Assembly: GCF_030123105.1 (NCBI RefSeq)
Contig: NZ_CP126095.1
Coordinates: forward strand, 6,448,001-6,512,000
From: Paenibacillus sp. G2S3
Lineage (GTDB): Bacteria > Bacillota > Bacilli > Paenibacillales > Paenibacillaceae
Length of the DNA stretch: 64,000 nucleotides
Direction of reading: 5' to 3'
In this document: positions 43,614 through 53,242 of the stretch, in pieces
Numbering within the stretch: the first letter of the stretch is position 1
How the letters are laid out: every line of letters begins with the position of its first letter
Made by a program: the position numbers and the translations under genes
The notes under the pieces: model-generated
The model's input: only the letters and a program-made list of their open reading frames with translations
Told to the model about the DNA's origin: nothing
Database searches by the model: none

Positions 43614-44467
43614 CGAAATGTAGTCACAATTACGCCATCCATATTATCGCCCGACGTTTTATATTGCCCTTCCTTTGGAATCTTAATACTTGTATATCCT
43701 GATACTGGATAATAGCTTACTGTATATGTTTTGCCGTCTACAACCGTTGAAATTTCACTATTCTCCTTCAATAGATCTAAGTATTGCTCCAGCACAATCC
43801 CCTTCTCATGAATGATCGCACTGTGCGGTAACCCTACATAGCGGAAATGCCAAGGTTCATATTTAATCCCCGTGATTTCCGTTTTGTCTTTCGGATAGCG
43901 TAGAATAAAGCCGTATTTCCAAGCATTCTTTTCCAGCCATTTACCTTCAGCTGCTTTGCTCATTTCCGATTGAGACGATCCGATGTCTAGAGATAATCCT
44001 AAATTATGTTCGCTATATTGTGCTGGTAAAGCATAGTCTGAACCTTTTTCCTCATACAATTGCTCTTGCTCCTCAAAGTCCCTGTACCCACTGCTAATTA
44101 AAAAATGATTCACGCCATCCTTCTCAGCAGCCTTGATCATCTTATTGAATGTATGTGCTACACTTTCAGATAGCCGAATAGAGTTATCTAGTAGTCCATA
44201 GCCCTGAATCAGATCCTTCTGATCAGATAAGGTCACAATATCAGACTTCACACTGTCCTCATGCACCGGATATTGTTTGTTCACCAGCAATAAATCCCCT
44301 TGATACACCTGATCTTGCGTAACTACCTTTAAACTATCGCTATCTCTAATCGATCCATTCCGGATCTTATCATTCTTATCAGCTAAATTACCCGTATCCG
44401 GTAAATAACGAGCTGCTGCGTAACCAAGAAATAACACAACAATCACTAAAAAGCCCCACTTTTTCAT
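43610..44467 (-). CDS. vanY: VanY-type D,D-carboxypeptidase
   Basis: The 285-aa protein has an N-terminal TM anchor (about 5-20) and an extracellular D-Ala-D-Ala carboxypeptidase domain. Zinc ligands and catalytic residues are His154, Asp161 (SEHNLGLSLDIG), Glu204 and His207 (YEPWHFRY), with SSGYR at 125-129. It removes the terminal D-Ala from wall precursors. Size, order and anchor match VanY of the VanA cluster (303 aa). It sits between the VanR-like regulator and vanZ; no ligase or dehydrogenase genes exist here. Confidence 0.93.
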   Translation of the reverse strand: MKKWGFLVIVVLFLGYAAARYLPDTGNLADKNDKIRNGSIRDSDSLKVVTQDQVYQGDLLLVNKQYPVHEDSVKSDIVTLSDQKDLIQGYGLLDNSIRLSESVAHTFNKMIKAAEKDGVNHFLISSGYRDFEEQEQLYEEKGSDYALPAQYSEHNLGLSLDIGSSQSEMSKAAEGKWLEKNAWKYGFILRYPKDKTEITGIKYEPWHFRYVGLPHSAIIHEKGIVLEQYLDLLKENSEISTVVDGKTYTVSYYPVSGYTSIKIPKEGQYKTSGDNMDGVIVTTFR

Positions 44468-44591
44468 CCGTAATATCCTCCCATTTCCTTAAGGCGTTTA
44501 TGCTTGATAGAAATAGAATAACGAAGACACTTTAAAGAAAAAGCGGGACAATTATAAAGTTTTTCTTAAAATGTATATGAGCTCAGTGGCC

Positions 44592-45287
44592 TTACCCAGT
44601 AAAAGTATATCCTACGCCCCAGATCGTCTTAATAAATTTGTTCTTATTAATGTCTTCACCGAGCTTTTTACGCAAGGTACGGATATGTACCATAACCGTG
44701 TTGCCGCTCTCATAATAGGCCTCTCCCCACACCTGTTGGAAAATACTCTCTGCGCTAAATACCTGCTTGGGATGGCTCGCCAATAAATGCAGGATATCAA
44801 ACTCTTTTGGAGTTAGATCTATTACCTCGCCGTAAAGAGTAACGGTATGTTCATCTGGTGAAATCGTCAATCCACCTACTTCAAGGACCGATTTAAGAAT
44901 GGCTGCGGGCTGACTGAATTGTATAGAACGCCGAAGTTGAGAATTAACACGGGCCACTAATTCCATTGGATTAAACGGTTTGGTCATATAATCATCTGCG
45001 CCCATGACAAGTCCCGTGATCTTATCGAGATCAGAAGTCTTCGCACTTAAAAAAATAATCGGCAGATGATGCTGCTCCCGAATGTGACGGGTTACCTCAT
45101 AGCCATCCAGCCCCGGCATCATAATATCCAGAATCGCCAAATCTATCGTTTGGGACTCAATAGCTTGTACCGCTGCCCGCCCATCGGATACTTTAATGAT
45201 ATGATACCCTTCTTTTTGCAAATGTAAGGCCACCAAATCGGCAATCTCCGCCTCATCATCCGCAATTAAAATCGTAATGCGCTTCAT
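44592..45287 (-). CDS. VanR-like OmpR-family response regulator, no adjacent kinase
   Basis: The 231-aa protein has a receiver domain (IADDEAEIADLV..., phospho-acceptor Asp54 in LAILDIMMPGLDG, ITGLVMGADDYMTKPF) and a winged-helix C-terminal domain (about 130-228). The receiver sequence resembles VanR in its ADLV, ITGL-GADDY and ARV-QLRR parts. The 124-bp gap to vanY and the 142-bp gap upstream hold no histidine kinase gene. It probably controls vanY-vanZ. Phosphorylation would depend on a kinase encoded elsewhere or on acetyl phosphate. Confidence 0.88.
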   Translation of the reverse strand: MKRITILIADDEAEIADLVALHLQKEGYHIIKVSDGRAAVQAIESQTIDLAILDIMMPGLDGYEVTRHIREQHHLPIIFLSAKTSDLDKITGLVMGADDYMTKPFNPMELVARVNSQLRRSIQFSQPAAILKSVLEVGGLTISPDEHTVTLYGEVIDLTPKEFDILHLLASHPKQVFSAESIFQQVWGEAYYESGNTVMVHIRTLRKKLGEDINKNKFIKTIWGVGYTFTG

Positions 45288-45346
45288 CTATATTTCACCC
45301 CTGTAGGTTTGTGCTATATGATCTACATCCATTATACCCCAAACTT

Positions 45347-45375
45347 AAAAACCACTCCTAGGATGGAGTGGTTTC
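45347..45375 (-). terminator. Terminator after the YdeI-like gene
   Basis: AAACCACTCC-TAGGAT-GGAGTGGTTT, followed by TTTTTAAGTTT on the minus strand. It insulates the van genes from the upstream gene. Confidence 0.85.
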
Positions 45376-45429
45376 GATGAAATCTATGAGGAATAAATTG
45401 AACTCGTATAATATTATAGAAAGGTCGGA

Positions 45430-46107
45430 TTAGAGTTCAGTACTACTGGCTTGCCGATACAGCTCTCGACTCTTATAACCAGCCCGTAAAATCATCTTCA
45501 TTTCCTCTTTACGTTTAGCTCTTGTTGCCTCTTGTTTAGCACTATAGACATATCGAGCCCAATCTTTGCGATATCCCGGGGTAAGCGATTGAAAGACGGT
45601 AAGAAGCTCCGGTGTATCTTTCAGATCTTCTTCCACCTTTGGAATGAAAGAAATATAATCATCTACAGATTGACTTGGGGTATTGGAAGGCTGGCCTTTG
45701 CTCTTAGCATCCTCTTTTAACCCCACAACTGTAAAGACATCATCCAATCCTACCATGCGTGCAAATTTAATATTGCTCGTCCCAATGTAGCCATTCTCAT
45801 CACTGCCCAGACCCTCTAGTAAGTCATCACGATGAATAAAGGTCGGATACACTTTGTTTCCCTTTTTAGGATATGCCACAAAGAGATAGCCGTTCTTATG
45901 AAGATGCTGTTGCTCTATCACACGGTTCACTAGTTCCTGTAACGACGCCATATCTAGTACAAAAGCAAATATAAGATCATACGCCCCTTCGAGCGAAGTA
46001 TCATAGTTCGTCAATTCGGCTAAATAATCGGATCCTTCGGGTTTATTCAATATCGCAACTTGGTTGTATTTTTGCAAGTTAAGCTTTTCTACGATTGTTT
46101 TAGTCAC
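45430..46107 (-). CDS. YdeI/OmpD-associated family protein
   Basis: The 225-aa soluble protein ends in the OmdA-type domain (LLTVFQSLTPGYRKDWARYVYSAKQEATRAKRKEEM), in which a helical pair is shared with bacteriocin-protection protein YdeI. The first 130 residues form another alpha/beta domain (DLIFAFVLDMASLQELVNRV) related to DUF3052-like proteins. A GTG start is used. Function is unknown; membership in the family is reasonably secure for the C-terminus. Confidence 0.75.
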   Translation of the reverse strand: MTKTIVEKLNLQKYNQVAILNKPEGSDYLAELTNYDTSLEGAYDLIFAFVLDMASLQELVNRVIEQQHLHKNGYLFVAYPKKGNKVYPTFIHRDDLLEGLGSDENGYIGTSNIKFARMVGLDDVFTVVGLKEDAKSKGQPSNTPSQSVDDYISFIPKVEEDLKDTPELLTVFQSLTPGYRKDWARYVYSAKQEATRAKRKEEMKMILRAGYKSRELYRQASSTEL

Positions 46108-46177
46108 TATGCTTCATCCCCCAAATGTATTCGGATGCTTCTTCATCGTGATCATTATAGCTTAATCGCTATCCAAT

Positions 46178-47215
46178 CTAAAACATTCTACGGGCCGTCA
46201 CGAAACGCTTCTTCCACTTCTCACTAAAATCTTCATAATGCACGCCAAGTTCCTTCGAATACGTATGCAATATCTGATTATTCCCCGCATACATGGCAAC
46301 ATGACCAATGTCGAGACCACGGGCACTAAAGAACAACAAATCCCCTTTACGCAGCTCGTTGATCCCGACTTCCTTCCCTTCTTTGGCTTGATTATAAGAG
46401 GCACGTGGCAGATCCACCGACAATACGTTCTCAAATAAATGCCCTACGAAAGAAGAACAGTCAAAGGTAGACGTTTGGTTCGTTGCTGCACCAAATTCAT
46501 AAGGGGTTCCCAGATACTTCTCTCCGTAAGCAAGCAGCGCGTTTCCCTGCTTCTCAGCGAGAGACTCACTAGTATAATCGCTATATTTCGGTTTAGCAGA
46601 TATGTATCCCGTCTTGTTGTCTTGCGTCCGCACTTCTAACCAGAGAGCATCCACTTCTCTAACGATATGGACTTTATCGCCTACGGACAACATTTGCTGG
46701 ACACCTGATTGATCCGATGAATTCGGCGAACTGCGCAGGTTAACCCCATAACGAATCGTTGTATCGTAATTCATCGCTGAGTAGATGCGGACGGTCCGAG
46801 TGTTGGCCTCCCACTTCACGGTGCTGCCTAGAGCCTCGCTGACAAAACGCAGCGGCATCATCGTATTACCACTGACAACCTGACCTGGAACGGCTAAGCT
46901 TAAGGCTTGTCCATTTTTGTTCGCGGTTAAATCTCCTATTTGATAAGTCAGCACCAGATTTCCCTTAGTGGCCTTAACAGTTTTGGTATCGTTGTTCCAG
47001 TTGATCTTTGCTCCCTGTTCTTCAAACAGCTTGCGCATGGGAACAAGCGTTGTACCGTTTATGAGCAAGGGTTGAACCTCTAATTCAAGCTGCCGATCAT
47101 CCAGAAAAACGCCCGTAACCTGTTTCTCAGGCATCACTGCCGCATGGGCTGGAGCTGTGTAGAGTATAGATGTAAGAAGTAGAAGTAGTAGTATCGCTTT
47201 CTTATGAATTCTCAT
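46178..47215 (-). CDS. Secreted NlpC/P60 endopeptidase with stalk and SH3 domains
   Basis: The 345-aa protein has a signal peptide (about 1-25), a copper-amine-oxidase-N-like stalk domain (about 35-145), an SH3b domain (about 150-205, NLRSSPNSSDQSGVQQML) and a C-terminal NlpC/P60 cysteine peptidase. The catalytic Cys is in TSTFDCSSFVGHLF, the His in DIGHVAMYAG, and a second His in ILHTYS. It cleaves D-Glu-mDAP or similar wall peptide bonds in growth or turnover. It stands alone between the YdeI and RidA genes. Confidence 0.92.
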   Translation of the reverse strand: MRIHKKAILLLLLLTSILYTAPAHAAVMPEKQVTGVFLDDRQLELEVQPLLINGTTLVPMRKLFEEQGAKINWNNDTKTVKATKGNLVLTYQIGDLTANKNGQALSLAVPGQVVSGNTMMPLRFVSEALGSTVKWEANTRTVRIYSAMNYDTTIRYGVNLRSSPNSSDQSGVQQMLSVGDKVHIVREVDALWLEVRTQDNKTGYISAKPKYSDYTSESLAEKQGNALLAYGEKYLGTPYEFGAATNQTSTFDCSSFVGHLFENVLSVDLPRASYNQAKEGKEVGINELRKGDLLFFSARGLDIGHVAMYAGNNQILHTYSKELGVHYEDFSEKWKKRFVTARRMF

Positions 47216-47324
47216 GATGTCATCACCTCGTTGATTGATATGTTCAATTATTATTACTAAAATTAGGGTAATTAGTTTTGTTACAATTATTGGGGTTGCC
47301 GTCTAACTACAGTTCAAACCATGT

Positions 47325-47369
47325 AAAAAGAGGACTGCGGTCACCTTTCGGTGCCACAGCCCTCTTTTT
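47325..47369 (-). terminator. Terminator overlapping the ridA-like stop
   Basis: AAAAAGAGG...CCTCTTTTT with an inner GTGGC-type stem; its T run on the plus strand supplies the TAA stop of the RidA gene on the minus strand. Confidence 0.8.
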
Positions 47370-47823
47370 AATCCACTTCAAAAATAGAATCGATAATGAT
47401 CGGAAGATTATCTCTTACAGAAACAGCGCCCAATACAGAACGAGCGTGACTGCCCTTGTCTCCGAACACCTCCAGCATTAAATCAGAACAGCCATTGAGT
47501 ACTTTATGATGTTCTTCGAATAAGGCATCTGCATTCACAAAGCCTTGAATTTTGACTACTCTCTTTACTTTATCCAAGGAGCCTAAAGCTGACTCAAGGA
47601 CGGCAAGAATCTCTATACCAGTCTGACGTGCAAATTGGTAGCCTTCTTCGGTGGTGAACTCCTGTCCTAGCTTTCCTTTAGGATGCCCAGCGGGTCCTTT
47701 TCCCGACACAAAACATAATCCATTAACAATGACGTAGTTAGCATACTTTGCCGCCGGTTCACTAGCACTAGGCAGGACAATCCCTAATGCCTCAAGTCTA
47801 TTCGCTATGATTCGATCTGTCAC
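47368..47823 (-). CDS. RidA-family protein
   Basis: The 151-aa product starts at a GTG (47823) with GGAG 9 nt upstream; the upstream in-frame TTG lies inside the ribosome site. It matches the YjgF/YER057c/RidA fold: NYVIVNGLCFVSGKGPAGHPKGKLG and SLDKVKRVVKIQGFVNADALFEEHHKVLNG, with HARSVLGAVSVRDNLPI at the end. Classical RidA deaminates reactive enamines and imines; the usual Arg105 position is replaced by a less typical environment, so a related subfamily (YjgH-type) is likely. Confidence 0.85.
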   Translation of the reverse strand: MTDRIIANRLEALGIVLPSASEPAAKYANYVIVNGLCFVSGKGPAGHPKGKLGQEFTTEEGYQFARQTGIEILAVLESALGSLDKVKRVVKIQGFVNADALFEEHHKVLNGCSDLMLEVFGDKGSHARSVLGAVSVRDNLPIIIDSIFEVD

Positions 47824-47900
47824 TTCAGTCTTCTCCTCCAATTCACAATAGCTTCAATAAATTGGTAAGATCATACTGGTTAATCTAAAAAGGGTCAATA

Positions 47901-48959
47901 CTATTTTGCTTCAACCTCTGCTTCCCATCTCGATATCTCAGCTCGAACAATTGGCGCTACCTCAGTACCCAATAGCTCAATGGCTCTCATTACATCCTTA
48001 TGAGGCATCGTACCTAGCGGTACATGCAGCATAAAGCGTGTAATGCCTACGTGTTTGCGTAGGTGAATGATCTTCTCAGCAACAGTATCTGGATCTCCTA
48101 CATACAAGGCACCTTCAAATCTGCGCGCCGCATCATAGCTTGCCCGACTGTAATGACCCCAGCCGCGCTCCCGGCCAATCACATTCATGCTAGCCTGCGT
48201 AGAGGGGAAGAACATATCGGCCGCAAGCTGATTATCCTCTGCAATAAAGCCGTGCGAGTGCGAGGCAACCGGAAGCTTCGATACATCATGTCCTGCTTGG
48301 GCCGCCGCTTTCTTATAGAGCTTCACCAGTGGAGCAAACTGCAGCGGACTGCCTCCGATAATCGCGAGCACAAGTGGTAGCCCGAGCAGGCCCGCACGAA
48401 TCACAGATTCCGTATTGCCTCCACTGCCAATCCATACGGGCAACGGATTCTGAACCGGGCGCGGATATATCCCCAGATTATTAATGGCCGGACGGTGATT
48501 TCCACTCCAGGTTACTTTTTCGGATGCCGTTATTTTTAACAATAAGTCCAGCTTCTCATCGAATAACTCATCGTAATCATTTAAATCGTATCCAAAGAGC
48601 GGGAAAGATTCGATAAAAGAACCCCGGCCTGCCATGATTTCTGCCCGTCCATTTGAGATTCCATCGAGTGTCGCAAAATCCTGAAATACACGTACGGGAT
48701 CCGCAGAGGACAGCACAGTTACTGCACTGGTCAGCCGAATTCGTGTCGTTTGTGAGGCCGCCGCAGCCAGCAAAACTGCTGGAGAAGATGCAGCATAATC
48801 CTTTCGATGATGCTCACCCACACCGAATATATCTAAGCCTACCTTATCTGCAAGAACAATCTCCTCTACTACCTCGCGCAATCGCTGTGCATGACTTATT
48901 AACTCACCCGTTTGAACATCCGGTGTTGTTTCTACGAATGTACTGATACCTATTTCCAC
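47901..48959 (-). CDS. LLM-class flavin-dependent monooxygenase
   Basis: The 352-aa TIM-barrel protein belongs to the bacterial luciferase superfamily: LADKVGLDIFGVGEHH near residue 45, SSADPVRVFQDFATLDGISNGRAEIMAGRGS (about 84-115), and PVWIGSGGN (about 180). A GTG start with GGGGGA upstream is used. It needs reduced FMN from a partner. It ends 77 bp before the RidA gene on the same strand, possibly co-transcribed; the substrate is unknown. Confidence 0.87.
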   Translation of the reverse strand: MEIGISTFVETTPDVQTGELISHAQRLREVVEEIVLADKVGLDIFGVGEHHRKDYAASSPAVLLAAAASQTTRIRLTSAVTVLSSADPVRVFQDFATLDGISNGRAEIMAGRGSFIESFPLFGYDLNDYDELFDEKLDLLLKITASEKVTWSGNHRPAINNLGIYPRPVQNPLPVWIGSGGNTESVIRAGLLGLPLVLAIIGGSPLQFAPLVKLYKKAAAQAGHDVSKLPVASHSHGFIAEDNQLAADMFFPSTQASMNVIGRERGWGHYSRASYDAARRFEGALYVGDPDTVAEKIIHLRKHVGITRFMLHVPLGTMPHKDVMRAIELLGTEVAPIVRAEISRWEAEVEAK

Positions 48960-49178
48960 TTACGATTCCCCCTTAACTATAATTTTCTCTTCGAGTTGTT
49001 TGTTTGATTATAACACAAGTTACGTTCAAGCATAGCTAGGTATTAATGCCTAGCTCCAGCTTGTCCAAACAATGATTCTTAAAATTTGCAGAACACGTCT
49101 GACAAATAGAGGATTTTGATGAAATATGTTGAAATGATCTAAAACAAGTAGCTCTCATGCTTGATATAGGAGGGACAT

Positions 49179-50900
49179 ATGCTTCAAAGAAACAAACACA
49201 AACATTCCATATCAAAACAAACCTTCAACCCTGTTCGGGGTTCCTTAAAAATCGCAGTAATATATTTTATTGTAGGTTGCTTATGGATCCCCATAACAGA
49301 TAAGGCCGTTTCCACTTTTACGCGAGATCCGGAGTGGATAAGACTTATTAATATAATTAAAGGCTGGTTCTTTATTCTCATAACGGCTTTGCTTATCTTT
49401 GCATTAATTCTAGGTACTCTGAAACGGATTAAAAGGATTGAAAAGAAACTCGATCTTGCCTATAGGGATAGGGTGAGCGCACACGAAAATCTAGAAGCCG
49501 CCTATGAGGAAATCACAGCTACAGAAGAAGAACTGAGACAGCAATATGATCAGCTCATTGAGAATCAAGAGAAGCTAGCCTTGAATGAAGAAAGGATGCA
49601 TTACCTGGCTTATCATGATCTATTAACCGGCTTGCCCAACAAATTAGCTTTTTATGAGATTGGGCCTCGCATTTTGGGACTGAACAACACCGCTGCCTTA
49701 ATGTTCATCGACATTGATTACTTCAAATATGTAAATGATACGATGGGCCATGAATTTGGTGATCGGCTAATTGTTAAGGTTAGTGAGAGGTTAGTCTCTC
49801 TTGTTGGAAGTAGTGGAGAAGTGTATCGTTTTGCCGGGGATGAATTCATCGTTTTTTTATATTCTATTAAGAACAGTCAGTGCATAACTAGTGTAGCCTC
49901 TCACATTATTGCCGGTTTTAAAGACGCCATTGAGATGGATGACAGTCTGCTGCATGTTAGCCTAAGCATCGGTATCAGTACTCACCCCGAACATGGAAGT
50001 AATATTATGGAACTCCTTAAATGCGCAGACATCGCTATGTATAAGGCCAAAGATGCTGGTAAGGGCCAAATTATTGTCTTTGATCAACCTTTGAATGATA
50101 CCTTTACTGAGCGAATGAACATTGAGAAGCAGTTATATAATGCTTTAGACAAAAATGAGCTGGAAGTATTCTATCAACCCCAGATTGATCTGACTCAGAA
50201 CAGGGTGACGGGACTAGAGGCTCTTATGCGCTGGAACAACCCTATACTAGGAATGGTCCCTCCGGATAAGTTTATCAAAATAGCAGAAGATTGCCATCTT
50301 ATCATTCCTCTTGGAGCGTGGGTGCTCAGAACGGCCTGTACCTTCCTGAAAAGTCTTCACGAACAAGGATTATCACATCTGACGATGTCTGTTAATATTT
50401 CAATGCTGCAGCTACTGCAAAGCGACTTCAATGAGTTAGTTCTAGACACCTTGCAAGCCTCCGGGCTAGAACCTGAATACTTAGAGCTAGAGATCACAGA
50501 GAGCGTTCTAGTTGAATCTTACGAATATGTGAGCACTAAACTGACTGAACTCAGAGCTCACAACATCAAAATTGCATTGGACGACTTTGGTACCGGTTAT
50601 TCCTCCTTAAGTTATCTTACTCATATGCCGATCTCGACTTTAAAAATAGACAAGTCCTTTATTGACTCCATTCGAACAGGGACACATCAAGCCGTTCTCG
50701 TTGAACAAATTATAATGATTGGTAAACGTATGAATATGTGTGTTATTGCAGAAGGTGTGGAGCGAACGGTACAACTCGACTATCTTCAGGAGCAAGGCTG
50801 CGATAAAATTCAAGGTTACTTGTTCAGTAAGCCACAGTCCGCACAAAGCGTAAAAGAGCTGCTAACTGAGTGGGAGAAGGTTTCGAGCTTAAATGAATAA
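49179..50900 (+). CDS. GGDEF-EAL cyclic-di-GMP enzyme with two TM segments
   Basis: The 573-aa protein has two TM segments (about 24-40 and 62-80), a short coiled coil (90-140), GGDEF (about 145-300, motif AGDEF at 219-223) and EAL (about 315-560). The GGDEF motif begins with Ala, a variant found in active and inactive enzymes; no RxxD I-site is present. EAL residues are intact: LEALMRW, LEITES, DDFGTGYSSLSYL, AEGVE. Net phosphodiesterase activity is the most likely outcome. It precedes a diguanylate cyclase gene by 39 bp, so an opposing pair is co-expressed. Confidence 0.9.
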   Translation: MLQRNKHKHSISKQTFNPVRGSLKIAVIYFIVGCLWIPITDKAVSTFTRDPEWIRLINIIKGWFFILITALLIFALILGTLKRIKRIEKKLDLAYRDRVSAHENLEAAYEEITATEEELRQQYDQLIENQEKLALNEERMHYLAYHDLLTGLPNKLAFYEIGPRILGLNNTAALMFIDIDYFKYVNDTMGHEFGDRLIVKVSERLVSLVGSSGEVYRFAGDEFIVFLYSIKNSQCITSVASHIIAGFKDAIEMDDSLLHVSLSIGISTHPEHGSNIMELLKCADIAMYKAKDAGKGQIIVFDQPLNDTFTERMNIEKQLYNALDKNELEVFYQPQIDLTQNRVTGLEALMRWNNPILGMVPPDKFIKIAEDCHLIIPLGAWVLRTACTFLKSLHEQGLSHLTMSVNISMLQLLQSDFNELVLDTLQASGLEPEYLELEITESVLVESYEYVSTKLTELRAHNIKIALDDFGTGYSSLSYLTHMPISTLKIDKSFIDSIRTGTHQAVLVEQIIMIGKRMNMCVIAEGVERTVQLDYLQEQGCDKIQGYLFSKPQSAQSVKELLTEWEKVSSLNE

Positions 50901-50939
50901 AGATGAACCTATTTTTTTATATAAGAAGGTGTTACCGGA

Positions 50940-52604
50940 TTGAATGTCATGACATGGATTGACTTATCATTATTCTTCGTTCTGTTCGTTCTATTCATCT
51001 ACATATTTTTTTCCGTAACAATTACTAACTTACATAAGGTGTACTTGACCTTTCATTTCACTATGATGTTATGGCCCTTCTGTCAATTTGCTCTCAAAAC
51101 TACAGCGGATCCTGATGTTCAATTGTTTTATGTGAAGCTCGCTTTTATTGACTCGATACTGTTAACGATTGGATGGCTTCTTTTTACGATATTTCTCACT
51201 GGCAAATCATATCTCCTTCGAAAAAAGAAAACGCTGATCCTATACATTGTCGCAGCATTCATCTTAATCGGAGTGATCGTCAATCCAAAGCAAAGCTTTG
51301 TGCTCCCTATGCATGGTGGATATGTTGAAAGATCTTATGGTCCGCTTTTTTGGCTGTTTATTCTCTTCTTGATCTGCACCATTATTATTTCTTTGTTTAT
51401 CATCTATTCAGCGCTGATATCGAACGCTACACAGCGGATCAAAAAGCAGGTTACTCATGTACTAAAAGGTGTGCTAGTGCTGACTGTATTTGTATTACTA
51501 GATGTCTTTCTTAATGTGGTACTGTTTAAATCTCAGCCGGTCATTCCAGGGATGACCTCCCTAGGGATACTAATCTCTGCCATCTTTTTCGTCATTGCCA
51601 TCCATCGTGATAAAATATTCGATCTCGTAACCATCGCCCATCAGGATATCATTGACACACTCACACTAGGTATTCTTGTACTGGATGATAACGAGACTGT
51701 GGTAGAAATCAATAAAGCGCTCTTGCCAAAAATCAACCTACAGATCGGCGATCCCTTCGACTTGTCAACACTAACACCCATGGAGCAGACTGCCAGCGCT
51801 TTCCGATTGTTTCAACATACATATCTTAAACAGCCCATGGAGAGAACGGAAGTTGAAGTATTCTATACCTCGCTGAATGCATACATCAACATTACAGCAG
51901 AGCCAATTATCGTAGGCGAAATCATGGTTGGACGGATTCTCACTTTTCAGGATAGAAGCGAGCTACATCGCCTCATAGCTGAGACTAATCAGCAAAACGA
52001 GATCCTGCAGGAGCGTAATTTAGCATTAATTCAAATCCAGAATGAGCTTTCTCAGACCAACCAAAAACTCAAGCAGATGGCCATAACCGATAGCTTAACA
52101 GGCTGTTATAACCGTCATTACTTAACGCAGTACCTAGAGCAAGAGATCATTGAAAATATGAAATTAAAGCAGTCTTTTGCCATCATTCTGCTGGATATCG
52201 ACTTTTTCAAAACGGTGAATGACAATTACGGTCATTTAGTGGGCGATGTCGTGATTTGTAGTACGGTAGAGGTTATTAAGCAATCATTGCGGGAGACGGA
52301 TATTTTGGCACGTTATGGCGGGGAAGAGTTTATCGTCTATTTGCCCAATACCAACTACACACAAGCAAACCGCTGGGCAGAGCATATCAAATTCATGATA
52401 GAAGCGAATAAAGTACATGTGGATGAGGTTGCTCATTCTTTATCCATCACGGTTAGCATGGGACTACTATCCATTAATAATTTTACAGAGCAGTATGCAG
52501 AAAGCCCTTCAAATCAACTAAATGATTTATTCGAATCTGTGGACAAAGCCTTATATCAAGCAAAAAATGCAGGCCGAAACCAGATTGTTAAGATCATAAG
52601 ATAA
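50940..52604 (+). CDS. Diguanylate cyclase with 7TM/histidine-kinase-type sensor
   Basis: The 554-aa protein starts at a TTG with AAGGTG 8 nt upstream (ATG 50949 is too far). Seven TM segments fill residues 8-222, in the pattern of the histidine-kinase N-terminal 7TM sensor. A PAS-like domain (about 228-340) and a short coiled coil (345-380) precede GGDEF (about 385-550). The active-site GGEEF (460-464) is intact, and an I-site RETD (451-454) lies five residues before it, so product inhibition is expected. It forms an operon with the GGDEF-EAL gene and ends at a strong terminator. Confidence 0.9.
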   Translation: MNVMTWIDLSLFFVLFVLFIYIFFSVTITNLHKVYLTFHFTMMLWPFCQFALKTTADPDVQLFYVKLAFIDSILLTIGWLLFTIFLTGKSYLLRKKKTLILYIVAAFILIGVIVNPKQSFVLPMHGGYVERSYGPLFWLFILFLICTIIISLFIIYSALISNATQRIKKQVTHVLKGVLVLTVFVLLDVFLNVVLFKSQPVIPGMTSLGILISAIFFVIAIHRDKIFDLVTIAHQDIIDTLTLGILVLDDNETVVEINKALLPKINLQIGDPFDLSTLTPMEQTASAFRLFQHTYLKQPMERTEVEVFYTSLNAYINITAEPIIVGEIMVGRILTFQDRSELHRLIAETNQQNEILQERNLALIQIQNELSQTNQKLKQMAITDSLTGCYNRHYLTQYLEQEIIENMKLKQSFAIILLDIDFFKTVNDNYGHLVGDVVICSTVEVIKQSLRETDILARYGGEEFIVYLPNTNYTQANRWAEHIKFMIEANKVHVDEVAHSLSITVSMGLLSINNFTEQYAESPSNQLNDLFESVDKALYQAKNAGRNQIVKIIR

Positions 52605-52621
52605 TGCGCCTTCGAATGCTC

Positions 52622-52672
52622 AAAAAAAAGAATCAGCCCTGCTTCTCTCGAGGTAGGCTGATTCTTTCTTTT
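52622..52672 (+). terminator. Terminator of the c-di-GMP operon
   Basis: AAAGAATCAGCC...GGCTGATTCTTT with a T-rich end; also able to act on the convergent yjdM gene. Confidence 0.85.
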
Positions 52673-53013
52673 TATATCTTTTTAACAAATTCGGATTTTA
52701 ATTTCATAGCTCCAAACCCATCAATTTTGCAATCAATATCATGATCTCCGTCCACTAAACGGATGTTTTTGACTTTGGTACCTATCTTCAGAACGGATGA
52801 GCTTCCTTTTACCTTAAGGTCTTTGATTACAGTTACTGAGTCGCCGTCGTTTAGTACATTACCATTGGCATCCTTGATAACCTTTTGACCTTCACTATTC
52901 TCAGACTCTGATTCTAATGTCCACTCATGTGCACATTCCGGGCAAACTAGTAGACTTCCATCTTCATAAGTGTACTCAGAATTACATTTCGGGCAGTTCG
53001 GTAAATTAGACAT
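52672..53013 (-). CDS. yjdM: YjdM (PhnA-family) zinc-ribbon protein
   Basis: The 113-aa protein has an N-terminal zinc ribbon ([21 protein letters not shown], split as C-x2-C and C-x2-C) and a C-terminal PhnA domain ([26 protein letters not shown]). Despite the old phosphonate name its function is unsettled. It is a single gene ending at the c-di-GMP operon terminator. Confidence 0.92.
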   Translation of the reverse strand: MSNLPNCPKCNSEYTYEDGSLLVCPECAHEWTLESESENSEGQKVIKDANGNVLNDGDSVTVIKDLKVKGSSSVLKIGTKVKNIRLVDGDHDIDCKIDGFGAMKLKSEFVKKI

Positions 53014-53242
53014 CGTTTCATTTTCTCCAATCGTAGTTCAAATTCTAGCTGTCTTGCGGCTGACCTTTAAAAGTATATTTCATATTCATAAAGGATTCCA
53101 CTATATCCGGATAGTAAGTTTGTTCCACGTTTTCTGATTTCCGCTTAAAAAACAAACTTCTAAATATTATCTTGTATATATTTTCACAATTGTCTATGAT
53201 AATAATGTAAAATTTTCATATAAATACATAGGAGAGTGAACA

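Noticed and set aside
43092..45287. Full vancomycin-resistance cluster
   Set aside because: No vanH, ligase or vanX gene is present and no vanS, so a complete resistance operon is not supported.
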